Source: Thermodesulfobacteriota bacterium
GTDB lineage: Bacteria; Desulfobacterota; Desulfobulbia; Desulfobulbales; JBFMBH01
Direction: 5' to 3'
DNA length: 34,329 bases
Assembly: GCA_040755095.1 (NCBI GenBank)
Contig: JBFMBH010000031.1
Coordinates: 1 to 34,329, forward strand
The notes under the pieces: generated by a model
Databases searched by the model: none
What the model saw: the letters and a program-made list of their open reading frames with translations, nothing else
What the model was told of the DNA's origin: nothing
Shown: in pieces, positions 1 to 8,582 of the stretch
Position numbering within the stretch: position 1 is the first letter of the stretch
Layout: the number at the start of each line of letters is the position of its first letter
Position numbers and translations under genes: made by a program

Positions 1-482
1 TCTGGTCGCCCTCTCGCCACCGCCTTACTGCCGCAATGCATCGGGACATGGGCCAGGCCGCCCGCGCCAGTGGCTATGCGCACTGAAAATAGTGGTAGGA
101 CGGTGAGGGATGGTGTCCGGCTGGCAGCATCGTGTGGCGCGATGCGACGATGAGTAGTGGTCCAGAATGGTGGCCTTTGGGTGCCTGGTGGTGGAGGGTC
201 GGCCTGCCCGGGGGGGACGCCCGTCCACCACAATGGTCGCGGCGAGTCCGGAACGGGGCGGCTGCGGTGTCTCCCAGGCAAATCGGGCAGTCCTACTGGG
301 AACGGCGGTCAGGCATGCAGAAGAGTCTGACAGAGAGGGCGCGCCACTCTTTCTGGGTGGACGAGGCGTGACCATGACCAGGGCGCTGGAGCCCGACCCG
401 TACGTGCCAAGCCGGCATCTCGTGGCGTTGGCCAGGGACGTAAGGGAGAGATGAAGCCGATCCGCTGGGCGCCGACGGTCTC
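1..482. other. left-edge region without a supported gene
   Basis: No open frame here resembles a known protein. A short plus-strand frame enters from the left edge and stops at 84-86; it could be the tail of an upstream gene, but about 27 residues are too few to identify. Several short overlapping frames between 25 and 454 lack convincing ribosome-binding sites and have low-complexity Arg/Gly/Pro-rich translations typical of non-coding GC-rich DNA. The one clear structure is the near-palindrome at 188-231, listed separately. The minus-strand PilZ gene ends at 483, so this region is also its downstream flank. I see no obvious terminator. Confidence 0.5.
188..231. repeat. 44-base near-palindrome (REP/MITE-like candidate)
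   Basis: The arms GTGGTGGA (188-195) and TCCACCAC (224-231) are perfect inverted repeats. The 44 bases between the outer ends are nearly self-complementary through a GC-rich centre. Mismatches fall at arm positions 9, 12, 15, 18 and 19, so four of five are spaced by three. The element lies in otherwise gene-free sequence, which fits a dispersed palindromic unit. Copy number cannot be judged from one window. Confidence 0.45.
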
Positions 483-1313
483 TCAGGCGTCCGGCGGATC
501 GGCCGGGGCCAGGAAGCCCTCCGCTGTTGGCGGCAGCGGCTCCAGGAACATGAGGTGGAGCCGGGTGCCCGGGGAGGCTGGCTCCACCACCCGCACCACC
601 GCCAGGACCTGCGCCGCCAGGAATCCGGCGCTGGGCCCCGGCAGGTGCAGATCAGCCAGCATCAGCCGGTCGGACAGATCCTCGCCCAGCTCGGCCGCGA
701 CCTGCACCAGGGCGCCGCCCAAAGACAGGTCCTTCACCGAGCCGATCCCCAACGGCAGGGAGAAGAGACGGTCGCCCAGGGGCGCCGGCCCCTGACTGCT
801 CCGCTCCAAGGCCTCGTCCCGCACGGTCAGGGAATCGGCCTCCGCCTGGACGGTGCGCCGGACAGCCAGGGTCTTGCGCTCCACCATGAACGAGAAGACC
901 TCCGGCACCTGGTACAGCCGGACCGCCGGATCGCCGGCCGGCCGCACGCGGCGATAGCGGCGGGGATCCCGGCTGCGCAGCCGGAAGCGGTCCATGAACA
1001 CCTCCTCCACCACACACTGGAGGACGTAGCGCACCGCGCCCACCGGCAGCGCCACCAGCACCCCCTGCCCCTTGTGCACCAGGCGGCAGAGGCTGGCATC
1101 GAAGATGTCCAGCCGGTGGGGCGGGACCGGATTGATCTCCCGCTCGTAGTAATGGGAATGGACAAGGAGGATGGCCCGCCGGCGCTCCTGGGCAAAAAGC
1201 TGACGGGTGTCGGCGTCCAGGCTGCCGAAGGAGCGGACCAGCACGTTGCTGCGCCGGGCCACCTGCAGGACCTGGGCGGAGATGTCCAAGGGTGCGCTGT
1301 CCTGATCCGCCAT
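483..1313 (-). CDS. PilZ domain protein (YcgR-like layout)
   Basis: This is a predicted cytoplasmic c-di-GMP effector of about 276 residues. The C-terminal half has the two PilZ signatures: an RxxxR motif in RRYRRV near residue 117 and a DxSxxG motif in KDLSLGGALV near residue 190. The N-terminal 110 residues form a separate beta-rich domain before the PilZ barrel, as in YcgR flagellar-brake proteins, though I cannot confirm the homology. The ATG at 1313 has GGAG 10 nt upstream. A GTG two codons earlier (1319) has GGAG only 4 nt away and is an alternative. The gene lies 52-58 nt downstream of the chemoreceptor on the same strand, so the two are probably co-transcribed, linking chemotaxis signalling with c-di-GMP control of motility. 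Confidence 0.85.
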   Translation of the reverse strand: MADQDSAPLDISAQVLQVARRSNVLVRSFGSLDADTRQLFAQERRRAILLVHSHYYEREINPVPPHRLDIFDASLCRLVHKGQGVLVALPVGAVRYVLQCVVEEVFMDRFRLRSRDPRRYRRVRPAGDPAVRLYQVPEVFSFMVERKTLAVRRTVQAEADSLTVRDEALERSSQGPAPLGDRLFSLPLGIGSVKDLSLGGALVQVAAELGEDLSDRLMLADLHLPGPSAGFLAAQVLAVVRVVEPASPGTRLHLMFLEPLPPTAEGFLAPADPPDA

Positions 1314-1371
1314 GGCCACGTGTCTCCGGTCAGTGCCTGCAGCGGGTCATCGCCGGCATCGAGCGCCTGCC

Positions 1372-3843
1372 TCAGATGGCCTCCCGGCCGCTCTCCTCGA
1401 AGGTCTCCTCGCCCTCCTCCAGGACCAGCTCAGGCCCCGCCCCCCCCTGCGGGCGGCCGGCACGGGGATGCGGTGCCCGGCCTGGCAGGGCCTTGGCCGG
1501 GATCCGGCCGGTCCGGGAGCGGCGCCCTTTGTCCTCGGCCGGCTGCAGCCGGAAGAAGGCAATGGCAGCCAGAAGGTGGGAGGCCTGGGCGGAGAGCTCC
1601 TCGCTGGTGGAGGCGACCTCTTCGGAAGAGGCGCTGTTCTGCTGGATGACCTGGTCGAGCTGCTCCACGGCCCGGGAGATCTCCCGGGTGCTGTTGGCCT
1701 GCTCGGCAGCCGAGGCATCGATCTCCTCCACCAGATCCGAGGTCTTCCTGATCTGGGGCACCATGTCCCGGATAAGCCGGCCAGCCGTGCCCGCCACCTG
1801 GACGCTGGAAGCGGCCAGGCCTTTGATCTCCTGGGCCGCCACCTGGCTGCGCTCGGCCAGCTTGCGCACCTCCGAGGCCACCACCGCGAAGCCCTTGCCG
1901 TGCTCGCCGGCCCGGGCCGCCTCGATGGCCGCGTTCAAGGCCAGCAGGTTGGTCTGGCGGGCGATCTCCTCCACGATCTCGATCTTGCCGGCGATGGTGT
2001 GCATGGCCTCCTCGGCCTGCGCCACCGCCTTCCCGCCGTCCTCGGCGTCCACAGCCGCCTTGCGGGCGATGGTCGCCGTTTGGCGGGCGTTGTCCGCGCT
2101 CTGGGACACGGTGGCGCTCATCTCCTCCATGGCCGAGGAGATCTCTTCGGCGCTGGCCGCCTGCTCGCTGGCGCCCTGAGAAAGGCTCTGGGAGGTGGCC
2201 GCCAGCTCGCCGGCTCCGGTGGCCACCTGCTCGGCGGCAGCCTGCACATCGGCCATGATCCCCTGCAGGGCGGCCAGCATCGCCTGCAGGGCGTTGCCGA
2301 AGGCGTCCCGCTCGGACACCGGCTGCACCCGGCAGGTAAGGTCGCCAGCGGCGATGCGCTCGGCGACGGCCGCCCGCTCCCGGAGGCCGGCCACCATCTC
2401 CTGGAAGGCGACGCCCAGGAGGTCCTTCTCCGAACGGGCCACCACGGTCTGACCGAGATCACCGGCCGCGATGAGCTTGGCCACCCGGGCCCGCTCCTCC
2501 AGGACCTCCAGCATGCCATCGAGGGAGCGGCCCAGATCGCCGGTCTCGTCCCTGGCGGTGATGGCCAGCCGCAGGCTGAGATCCCCTGCCGCCACCACCT
2601 TGATCTTGTCGATCATCGCCAGGAGTGGATTGGCGATGGCCCGGGCCATGATCAGGGACAAGGCGACGCCGGCGGCCAGGGCCAGGAAGCCCAGGCCCAT
2701 GACCACGGCCTTGAGGCGGTCGCTGTCACGGACCACCGCCGCCGCCTGCTCGTGCTCCTGGACATCCGCCTTGGCCACCACCCCGGCCACCAGCTCTTCG
2801 ATCTGGTGGGCGGCCGCCTCCAGCTCCTCAATGCCCCGGGCGATGCGACCGTCCTCGGCCACCAGGCCGTCAAAGGCCTCCTGGTACTCCCCGAGCACCG
2901 ATTCCACATCCCGCACATGCTCCTGGGCCACACCGGCCCTGCGGAAGGCCTCAGCCAGGGCCTGGACCGCCTGGTGGGTGGCGGCCACGTCCTTTGGCTC
3001 CTGGCGCAGCAGGTAGTCCTTCTCATGCACGCGAATCGCCAGGGCCAGGGGTTTGCAGTCCGGCACGTGGACGTCGTCCATGGCCTTCTCCACGCCCTGG
3101 GCGGCTGCCGGCAACGCTTTGCAGCCGCCATCATCGGCCGCCAGACAGGCCCTGGCTGCCGCCTCGTAGGCGGCGACAGCGGTGCTCAGCTCCTTCTTGA
3201 TCTCGGCACTGGTGCTGCTTTGCTCCAGACGGCCTCGGAAATCGGCCATCGCCTCCCGCCACCGCTGGGCCTGCCCCTCGTCGCGGCTGCGGGCAAACGT
3301 CTGCTCGGAACGGCGCGCTTCGAGCAGGCCGATCGCCAGATCATCTACGCTGTGGTCGAGCATCTGACCCTCCAGCCGGCGAGCCGCATCCCGGAATCGG
3401 CCTTGCAGTCCGGTCTCCGGGGTAAGTCCCCTGGCCTCCCACGACTGGGTCACCTTGCGGAAAGCAGCCAGATACCGGCTGGTCAGCTCCTGCACCTGGC
3501 TTGCCGCCCGGGCGATCTCGGTCAGACCGGACCGGCCGGCCAGCTCCTCCATGGCGGCGGCTCGGGTCTTGGCCTCGACCACACTTTCCTCGACCCTGGC
3601 CGCTTCAGCCAGGTCCAGGGCCAGGAGGAAATCCTTTTCGGCGTGCAGACTTTGCTGCATGTGGCTTTCGATCTCCCGGGCCAGCTCGCCAATGGCCACG
3701 GTGACGTCCAGCATCTCCTGGTATCGATCCCGGACCATCTCCATGCCAACATAGCCCAGCGCCACCGAGGCCACCAAAAGGCTCAACACGACGCCCGTGT
3801 TGGCCAGGATCTTGACTCGAATCCGCATGTCTCGCAGTCCCAT
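1372..3843 (-). CDS. methyl-accepting chemotaxis protein with HBM-type sensor and three HAMP-like units
   Basis: This is an inner-membrane chemoreceptor of about 823 residues. TM1 lies at residues 10-35. The long periplasmic helical region carries two copies of an EKD[FY]LL motif (near residues 68 and 274), typical of helical bimodular (HBM) ligand-binding domains. TM2 is near 376-400. Three consecutive AAGDL-containing HAMP-like units follow, then the signalling domain with the conserved hairpin tip [20 protein letters not shown] near 628-648 and the adjoining [18 protein letters not shown]. No C-terminal pentapeptide for CheR/CheB docking is seen. The ATG at 3843 is chosen because GGAGG lies 7-8 nt upstream; the ATG at 3849 abuts the same Shine-Dalgarno and would be badly spaced. 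The ligand is unknown. The PilZ gene follows. Confidence 0.95.
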   Translation of the reverse strand: MGLRDMRIRVKILANTGVVLSLLVASVALGYVGMEMVRDRYQEMLDVTVAIGELAREIESHMQQSLHAEKDFLLALDLAEAARVEESVVEAKTRAAAMEELAGRSGLTEIARAASQVQELTSRYLAAFRKVTQSWEARGLTPETGLQGRFRDAARRLEGQMLDHSVDDLAIGLLEARRSEQTFARSRDEGQAQRWREAMADFRGRLEQSSTSAEIKKELSTAVAAYEAAARACLAADDGGCKALPAAAQGVEKAMDDVHVPDCKPLALAIRVHEKDYLLRQEPKDVAATHQAVQALAEAFRRAGVAQEHVRDVESVLGEYQEAFDGLVAEDGRIARGIEELEAAAHQIEELVAGVVAKADVQEHEQAAAVVRDSDRLKAVVMGLGFLALAAGVALSLIMARAIANPLLAMIDKIKVVAAGDLSLRLAITARDETGDLGRSLDGMLEVLEERARVAKLIAAGDLGQTVVARSEKDLLGVAFQEMVAGLRERAAVAERIAAGDLTCRVQPVSERDAFGNALQAMLAALQGIMADVQAAAEQVATGAGELAATSQSLSQGASEQAASAEEISSAMEEMSATVSQSADNARQTATIARKAAVDAEDGGKAVAQAEEAMHTIAGKIEIVEEIARQTNLLALNAAIEAARAGEHGKGFAVVASEVRKLAERSQVAAQEIKGLAASSVQVAGTAGRLIRDMVPQIRKTSDLVEEIDASAAEQANSTREISRAVEQLDQVIQQNSASSEEVASTSEELSAQASHLLAAIAFFRLQPAEDKGRRSRTGRIPAKALPGRAPHPRAGRPQGGAGPELVLEEGEETFEESGREAI

Positions 3844-3972
3844 GAACATCCCTCCGGGGATTGAGCATCACAAACCGGCATTTCGGCTTTTCCTGCCAAG
3901 GTCACGACCACCTCTCCCCAGTGTAGCACGAGCTCTCCCGGCAATTGAAGCCCCGCCCTCTGGTCAAAACCG

Positions 3973-4001
3973 TTGACGCCGCGCAGCGCAGGGCGTAATT
4001 T
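3973..4001 (+). promoter_or_regulatory. sigma70-type promoter for ppiD
   Basis: TTGACG at 3973-3978 and TAATTT at 3996-4001 are separated by 17 nt. The predicted start lies near 4008, giving a 5' leader of about 50 nt before the ppiD ATG. The shared upstream region (3844-4057) must also hold the chemoreceptor promoter on the minus strand; only a weak TACACT (3920-3925) was seen for that. Confidence 0.6.
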
Positions 4002-4057
4002 TCGTCTTCTTTCCCGGTCACTCTGGCCGATGGACCCCTCCTCGGAGTGCTCTTGCC

Positions 4058-5959
4058 ATGATGGATTTCCTGCGCAGAAAGGCCCAGTCCCCGTACATTC
4101 AGGCCACGGTGGTGATCATCGCCCTGGTCTTCATCTTCTGGGGCTCCGGTATCGGCCGGCAGGGTGGCGCCGGCCGGGCGATCGCCACCGTGGACGGTGC
4201 GGCCATCACCGCCCAGGACTACCAGGAGGCATACAACCAGACCATGAACCAGCTCCGGGACCAGTTCGGCGGCCAGGTCCCGGAACAGCTCCTGTCCACC
4301 TTGAACCTGCGGGACCAGGTGCTGAACCGGCTGGTGGATCGGCTGCTTCTGCGCCAAGCCGGCCTGGCCACCGAGGTCCTGGTCTCCCGGGACGAGCTGC
4401 GGCGCGCCATCCAGGGCATGGAGGCCTTCCAGAAGGACGGCGTCTTCGATCCCGAGTGGTACAAGGAGCTGACCAAGAGCTCCCGGGTGGGCACAGCGGC
4501 CTTTGAGGCAGGATTGCGCCAGGATCTCTTTGTCAAGAAGATGGTGGATGCGGTGGGCCGGTTTGCTGCGGTGCCCCCCCGGCTTCTGGACGAGGAGCTG
4601 TCGGCCAGGAACGCCGAAGTCCAGGTGGCCTACGCCACCTTCAAGGCCGATACCTTCCGGGAGCGGGTCACGGTGACCGAGGAGGAGCTGGGTGCCTTCT
4701 TTGCGGCCAGCCAGGAGCGCTACCGCAGCCAGCCGGAGATGCAGGCGAGCTACCTCGCCTTTTCCCGCAGCGAGGCGGCCCAGACGGTGGCGGTGAGCGA
4801 CGAGGAGATCGCGGCCGAGTACCAGGCCAATCGAGACCGTTACAGCCTGGAGGAAGAGCGCCGGGCCCGGCACATCCTCTTCCGGAGCGGCCAGGCCGAC
4901 GACCAGGAGAAGAAGGCGGCCACCAGACGCCAGGCCGAGCAGGTGCTGGCCCTGGCCAAGGCGGGCAAGGACTTCGCCGAGCTGGCCAAACAGTACTCCG
5001 AGGACAGCTCGGCGTCCCGGGGAGGCGACCTGGGCCTCTTCGGTCGCGGCCGCATGGTGCCGGCGTTCGAAAGCGCGGTCTTTGCCATGCAGCCCGGGGA
5101 GATCGCGCCCATCGTCGAAAGCCCCTTTGGCCTGCACATCATCAAGCTGGAGGCGATCCAGCCGGCCCGCACCCGGGAGCTGGACGAGGTGCGGGAAGAG
5201 ATCCGCATGACGATCCAGGATCGCCAGGGCCGCAACATCGCCCTCAAGAAGGCCACCGAGGCCTACGAAGGCATCGTCCTGGCCGGCGGTCTGGAGGCCT
5301 ACGCCTCCGCCCACGGCCTTGCCGTCACCCACACCGAGCTCTTCTCGCGCCAACAGCCAGCCCCGGGCATCGCTGCCGACCCCGCCTTTCTCACCGCTGC
5401 TTTCAACCTCAAGAAAGGGGAGCTCAGCTCCCTGGTCGAGACCGGCCAGGGCTGGGTGGTGATCCTGGCCGACGAGGTGCAGGAGCCCAGGACCCCGCCC
5501 CTGGAGGCGGTGCGGGAGCGGGCGGAGAAGGATTTCCGGGCGGAGCGGGCCAAGGACCTGGCCCGGGAGGCAGCCACCGCCCTCCTGGCCCGGCTGGGGG
5601 AGGGGGCAGATTTCGCGGCTGCCGCCGGCGAGGCGGGTGCCGAGGTCGGCCAGACCGAATTCTTCTCCAAGGCCAACCCGGCCGGCGCCAAGGGCTTGCC
5701 CGTCGCGGCGCACAGCGCCGCCCTTGCCCTCACCCCGGCCAAGCCTCTGCCCGCCGAAGTGGCGGAGCAGGGGGCCAGCTTTGTGGCCTACCGCCTCCTG
5801 GAGCGGCGGGAGCCGGACCGCACCGTGCTGGCCGACCGGGCCCAGGCCCTGGAGGCTGAGCTGCTGCAGGAGCGGCGGCAGGAGCTCCTGGTGGCCTGGC
5901 TGGCCAGCCTCAAGGCCCAGGCCACCATCACCACGGACACCGCCTTCTTCCAGCCTTAA
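4058..5959 (+). CDS. PpiD/SurA-type peptidylprolyl isomerase, membrane anchored
   Basis: This is a predicted periplasmic foldase of 633 residues held in the inner membrane by one N-terminal TM helix (about residues 15-35, after FLRRKAQS). A SurA_N-like helical chaperone region follows. A parvulin (PPIC) domain spans about 268-365, recognised by RRARHILFRS at its start, the GGDLGLFGRGRMVPAFE core and the SPFGLHIIKLE end. The rest is a second helical chaperone part. Order and length match PpiD, which helps outer-membrane and secreted proteins leaving the Sec translocon to fold. ATG 4058 or the adjacent ATG 4061 could start; GGAG lies 10 or 13 nt upstream. Its stop codon overlaps that of the convergent dnaJ-like gene in a shared TTAA. 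Confidence 0.92.
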   Translation: MMDFLRRKAQSPYIQATVVIIALVFIFWGSGIGRQGGAGRAIATVDGAAITAQDYQEAYNQTMNQLRDQFGGQVPEQLLSTLNLRDQVLNRLVDRLLLRQAGLATEVLVSRDELRRAIQGMEAFQKDGVFDPEWYKELTKSSRVGTAAFEAGLRQDLFVKKMVDAVGRFAAVPPRLLDEELSARNAEVQVAYATFKADTFRERVTVTEEELGAFFAASQERYRSQPEMQASYLAFSRSEAAQTVAVSDEEIAAEYQANRDRYSLEEERRARHILFRSGQADDQEKKAATRRQAEQVLALAKAGKDFAELAKQYSEDSSASRGGDLGLFGRGRMVPAFESAVFAMQPGEIAPIVESPFGLHIIKLEAIQPARTRELDEVREEIRMTIQDRQGRNIALKKATEAYEGIVLAGGLEAYASAHGLAVTHTELFSRQQPAPGIAADPAFLTAAFNLKKGELSSLVETGQGWVVILADEVQEPRTPPLEAVRERAEKDFRAERAKDLAREAATALLARLGEGADFAAAAGEAGAEVGQTEFFSKANPAGAKGLPVAAHSAALALTPAKPLPAEVAEQGASFVAYRLLERREPDRTVLADRAQALEAELLQERRQELLVAWLASLKAQATITTDTAFFQP

Positions 5960-6282
5960 GGCGGGTCGCCCCCGGGCCGGCCCCACACCGGGTCCTGGCC
6001 GAAGCGGTCCAGCCACCAGTCCTCGTCGCTCATCGTCTCGCCGGCGGCCGGCACCAGCCGGAAACGGTAGTCGGCGCAGTAGCGCCGCAAGGTGTCGTAG
6101 GCCGCGGTCAGGGCCTGCATCCGCTCATGGGCTGCGGCGGCCTGGTCCGGCGGCGCCAGGTCCGGGTGGCAGGCCTTGGAGCGGCTCCGATAGGCCTGCC
6201 GGATCTCCGCCAGGCTGGCCCGCTCCCCCAGCCCGAGCAGCTGGCGGGCCGCCTCCAGCTGGCGCCAGTCGACGTCCTTCAC
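5956..6282 (-). CDS. small DnaJ-domain protein
   Basis: This 108-residue protein carries a J-domain core: a helix II-like segment, the HPD tripeptide at residues 39-41 (in ACHPDLAPP) and a following helix III. It lacks the Gly/Phe, zinc-finger and C-terminal substrate domains of full DnaJ, so it is probably a specialised DnaK co-chaperone. The GTG start at 6282 overlaps the plsY stop codon by four bases (GTGA), and plsY's last codons supply a GGAG/AAAGG-type Shine-Dalgarno, indicating translational coupling. An open frame extends far upstream but would lie inside plsY. The acidic/Trp-rich tail (DEDWWLDRFGQDPVWG) is distinctive. It converges with ppiD, another folding factor. Confidence 0.85.
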   Translation of the reverse strand: MKDVDWRQLEAARQLLGLGERASLAEIRQAYRSRSKACHPDLAPPDQAAAAHERMQALTAAYDTLRRYCADYRFRLVPAAGETMSDEDWWLDRFGQDPVWGRPGGDPP

Positions 6283-6908
6283 CCTTTCTTCTCCATACCG
6301 GCTGCAGCCGAGCGCCCCTCCCCCCGCCAGGGCTTCTCCTCGCCCCGCCACAGGCGGCGGATGTTGTCCCGGTGCTTGGCCACCACCACGGCCGCCACCA
6401 GGATCGCCAGGCCACTGACCAGCACCGACCCCTGATCGAGCCAGGTGAGGATCGGCAACAGCCCCGCGGCCGCCAAAGAGCCGGCGGAAACAAAGCCGGT
6501 CCGCCAGACCACCACCGCAAAAAGGGCCACCTCGGCCAGGACCGCCAGGGGGGCCAGCACCAGGAACACCCCCAGGGCAGTGGCCACCCCCTTGCCCCCC
6601 TTGAAGCCGAGATAGACCGGGTAGCAATGCCCCAGAAAGGCGGCACCGCCGGCTGCCGCCAGCCACAGCTGCCGCTGATCGGCCTCTGCCAGCCAGCCGG
6701 CCACCAGCATCGGCAGCACGGCCTTCACGATATCGCCGGCCAGGGTGACAAGGCCGGAGGCTCTTCCCAGGGCGCGGGTGACGTTGGTGGCGCCGATGTT
6801 GCCACTGCCCTGGTGCCGGATATCGACACCTGCGGCCCGGGCCACCAGAAGGCCAGTGGGGATGGCGCCTGCCAGGTAGGCGAGAAGGATGACGGCAACA
6901 AGAAGCAT
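6279..6908 (-). CDS. plsY: glycerol-3-phosphate acyltransferase PlsY
   Basis: PlsY is an inner-membrane enzyme that transfers an acyl group from acyl-phosphate to glycerol-3-phosphate, the first acylation of phospholipid synthesis. The 209-residue product has the usual length and multi-pass hydrophobic profile. Conserved motif 1, GSGNIGATNVTR, is at residues 34-45. The second conserved stretch, GHCYPVYLGFKGGKGVATALG, has the glycine-rich phosphate-binding GGKGVAT. The ATG at 6908 opens directly into the first TM helix; its Shine-Dalgarno is weak. The gene starts 37 nt after the thioredoxin stop and overlaps the downstream dnaJ-like start by four bases. The C-terminal tail (WRGEEKPWRGEG) is charged and cytoplasmic. 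Confidence 0.95.
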   Translation of the reverse strand: MLLVAVILLAYLAGAIPTGLLVARAAGVDIRHQGSGNIGATNVTRALGRASGLVTLAGDIVKAVLPMLVAGWLAEADQRQLWLAAAGGAAFLGHCYPVYLGFKGGKGVATALGVFLVLAPLAVLAEVALFAVVVWRTGFVSAGSLAAAGLLPILTWLDQGSVLVSGLAILVAAVVVAKHRDNIRRLWRGEEKPWRGEGRSAAAGMEKKG

Positions 6909-6945
6909 GGTCAAGATCCCAGCAAGGGAGAAGATGCAGGCCAGC

Positions 6946-7395
6946 TCAGCGGCGGGCCAGCTGGCGCTCGACCCAGTCGGCCAGAGCCGCCTCGGACACG
7001 GCCCCGGCCACCTCGTCGACCACCCGGCCGCCAGCCAGGAAGACCAGGGTCGGCACCCCCCGGACATCGAATCGGGCTGCGGTGGCCCTCGCGCGGCTGA
7101 CATCCACCTTGGCGACGATGAGCCGGCCGAAATAGCGGCGGGCCAGGACGGCGATCACGGGGGCCAGGGTGTGGCAGGGGCCGCAGGTGGGCGAGTAGAG
7201 CTCCACCAGCACCGGCAACGGGGCGGCCGCCACAAAGGCCGCGAAGTCGCTGTCGTCCAGGGGCACCGGCACCGCCTGGCTGCGCAGATCGAGGCCGGTG
7301 TGGCAGCGGCCGCAGCGGGGCGACAGGTGCTGCTTGACGGCCGGGATCCGGTTGGTGGTGCCGCAACGGGGGCACGGCGCCAGGATGGTGGTCAT
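6946..7395 (-). CDS. trxC: thioredoxin with N-terminal zinc ribbon (Trx2/TrxC type)
   Basis: This 149-residue protein combines an N-terminal zinc ribbon, CxxC at 8-11 and CxxC at 28-31, with a thioredoxin fold whose active site is SPTCGPCHT (Cys71, Cys74). The cis-proline loop is seen as RGVPTLVFL. The layout matches Trx2/TrxC, cytoplasmic disulfide reductases whose zinc finger tunes redox behaviour. The usual Trp before the first active-site Cys is Thr here. The ATG at 7395 overlaps the cbiO-like stop by four bases (ATGA), and GGGAGA sits 4 nt upstream of it. It lies in a compact operon with cbiO-like, plsY and dnaJ-like genes. Confidence 0.92.
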   Translation of the reverse strand: MTTILAPCPRCGTTNRIPAVKQHLSPRCGRCHTGLDLRSQAVPVPLDDSDFAAFVAAAPLPVLVELYSPTCGPCHTLAPVIAVLARRYFGRLIVAKVDVSRARATAARFDVRGVPTLVFLAGGRVVDEVAGAVSEAALADWVERQLARR

Positions 7396-8159
7396 GATTT
7401 CTCCCGGGCACCCCGGCCACAGACCGGGCAGCCCATGAGGCTCAAGGGCGGCTCCAGATGACCGGCCGCCAGCAGGCTGGCATCCTGAAAGATGCTCCGG
7501 GTCGGGCCGTCGGCGAGGAGGCGGCCGCCAGCCAGGACCAGGGTCCGGTTGCACAGCTCCAGGGCCAGATCGAGATCGTGGGTGGCAATGATGCGGGTGT
7601 GGTCGAAGCCGGCCAGAAGCCGAATCAGACGGCGCCGGGCCTGGGGATCAAGATTGGCGCTGGGCTCGTCCATGACCAGGATGGATGGCGTCATGGCCAG
7701 CACAGTGGCAATGGCCACCGCCCGTTTCTCGCCGCCGGACAGCCGGTAGGGTGCGCGGTCCCGGACGTGGACGGCCCCCACGGTGGCCAGGGCCCGGTCC
7801 ACCGCCTCCTCCACCTCGGCAGCGGGCAGGCCCAGATTGAGGGGGCCGAAGGCGATGTCCTCCCGTACCGTGGGCATGAACAGCTGATCATCCGGATCCT
7901 GGAAGACCATGCCCACCGTGCGGCGGATGGCCGGCAGCGTCGCGGCGGTCAGGGGGTAGTCGCCGATGCGCACCCGGCCCTCCTGGGGGGTGAGGGCGCC
8001 GTTGAGGTGCAGGAGCAGGGTGGACTTGCCGGCGCCGTTGGCGCCAATGATCGCCACCGCCTCGCCATGGGTGATCCGGAAGGAAACGCCGGCCAGGGCC
8101 TGGGTGCCGTCGGGATAGCGGAAGGCCAGATCATCGACCTGGACAATGTGATGGCTCAT
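7392..8159 (-). CDS. energy-coupling-factor / cobalt-type ABC transporter ATPase (CbiO-like)
   Basis: This 255-residue ABC ATPase has Walker A GANGAGKST (39-47), a Q-loop in FQDPDDQLF, signature LSGGEKRAVAIA, Walker B ILVMDEPSANLD and the switch histidine in ATHDLDLA. The FQDPDDQLF/TVREDIAFGP signature is typical of CbiO/EcfA subunits, which power cobalt, nickel or vitamin uptake. No CbiM, CbiN or CbiQ gene is present on either side, so the membrane partner must be elsewhere. The C-terminus ends with a CPVC pair (Cys244, Cys247). The ATG at 8159 fits the family N-terminus, but no clear Shine-Dalgarno precedes it and the frame stays open upstream to 8300. Confidence 0.88.
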   Translation of the reverse strand: MSHHIVQVDDLAFRYPDGTQALAGVSFRITHGEAVAIIGANGAGKSTLLLHLNGALTPQEGRVRIGDYPLTAATLPAIRRTVGMVFQDPDDQLFMPTVREDIAFGPLNLGLPAAEVEEAVDRALATVGAVHVRDRAPYRLSGGEKRAVAIATVLAMTPSILVMDEPSANLDPQARRRLIRLLAGFDHTRIIATHDLDLALELCNRTLVLAGGRLLADGPTRSIFQDASLLAAGHLEPPLSLMGCPVCGRGAREKS

Positions 8160-8582
8160 GGATGCAGGGGAGCTCGGAGAGGCGACCGGGGCGGTGATCC
8201 CTGGGAACAGGCCGGGCGGCATGACCGTGCTCGCCCGGGCCACGGGCGCGGTCCTGACGGGCGAGCAGCGCTCCGGCGCCCCACCTTCACCAGAGGTCAC
8301 CTTACACCATCAGGCCGCCCGTGCCAACATGGCTGCCGCGGCGGCCTGCCACCGCTTTTTCGTTTGACACCCCCCCGGTGCCGCTATAGCCTGGTATCGA
8401 TCCGACTCCCGGCGCTGCGGCGCGGCATTCCGGCGCCCACCGGTCCTCGGGGCCGACCGGACCTGTCCACTCGGCCTCTTGCCACGGCCAGGGCCTGCTC
8501 CTTCCTGACAGCCCGGCCCCCTCGCGCTTGCCGCTGCCGACCTGTCGCATCCAGCCAGATGATCCGGGGAGGGGCACACGAG
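8160..8582. other. divergent intergenic region between the cbiO-like gene and the kinase operon
   Basis: About 420 nt separate two divergent units. On the plus strand it holds a candidate promoter (8364-8390) and then a GC-rich leader of about 185 nt with small hairpin potential (for example ACCGGTCC paired with GGACCGGT-like sequence around 8440-8465). On the minus strand I looked for a cobalamin or NiCo riboswitch ahead of cbiO and could not match the conserved cores. No protein-coding frame looks real. Confidence 0.5.
8364..8390 (+). promoter_or_regulatory. candidate promoter of the signalling operon
   Basis: TTGACA at 8364-8369 and TATAGC at 8385-8390 are 15 nt apart, slightly short for sigma70. 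Both hexamers are good in a background of high GC. The predicted start near 8397 would give a leader of about 185 nt to the kinase ATG at 8583. Confidence 0.4.

Noticed and set aside
25-454. Short overlapping frames on both strands at the left edge
   Set aside because: Arg/Pro/Gly-rich translations, no Shine-Dalgarno, and partly symmetrical because of the palindrome.
1312-3864. Long plus-strand open frame opposite the chemoreceptor
   Set aside because: It is the antisense of a clear chemoreceptor gene; the Gly/His/Leu-rich translation is a product of GC-rich codon use.
3880-3925. Sigma54 or sigma28 promoter for the chemoreceptor
   Set aside because: A GG...GC pair is present but with wrong spacing, and no flagellar-type consensus was found.
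8160-8340. Cobalamin or NiCo riboswitch ahead of the cbiO-like gene
   Set aside because: GC-rich stems are present but the conserved cobalamin-box and NiCo cores could not be matched by eye.
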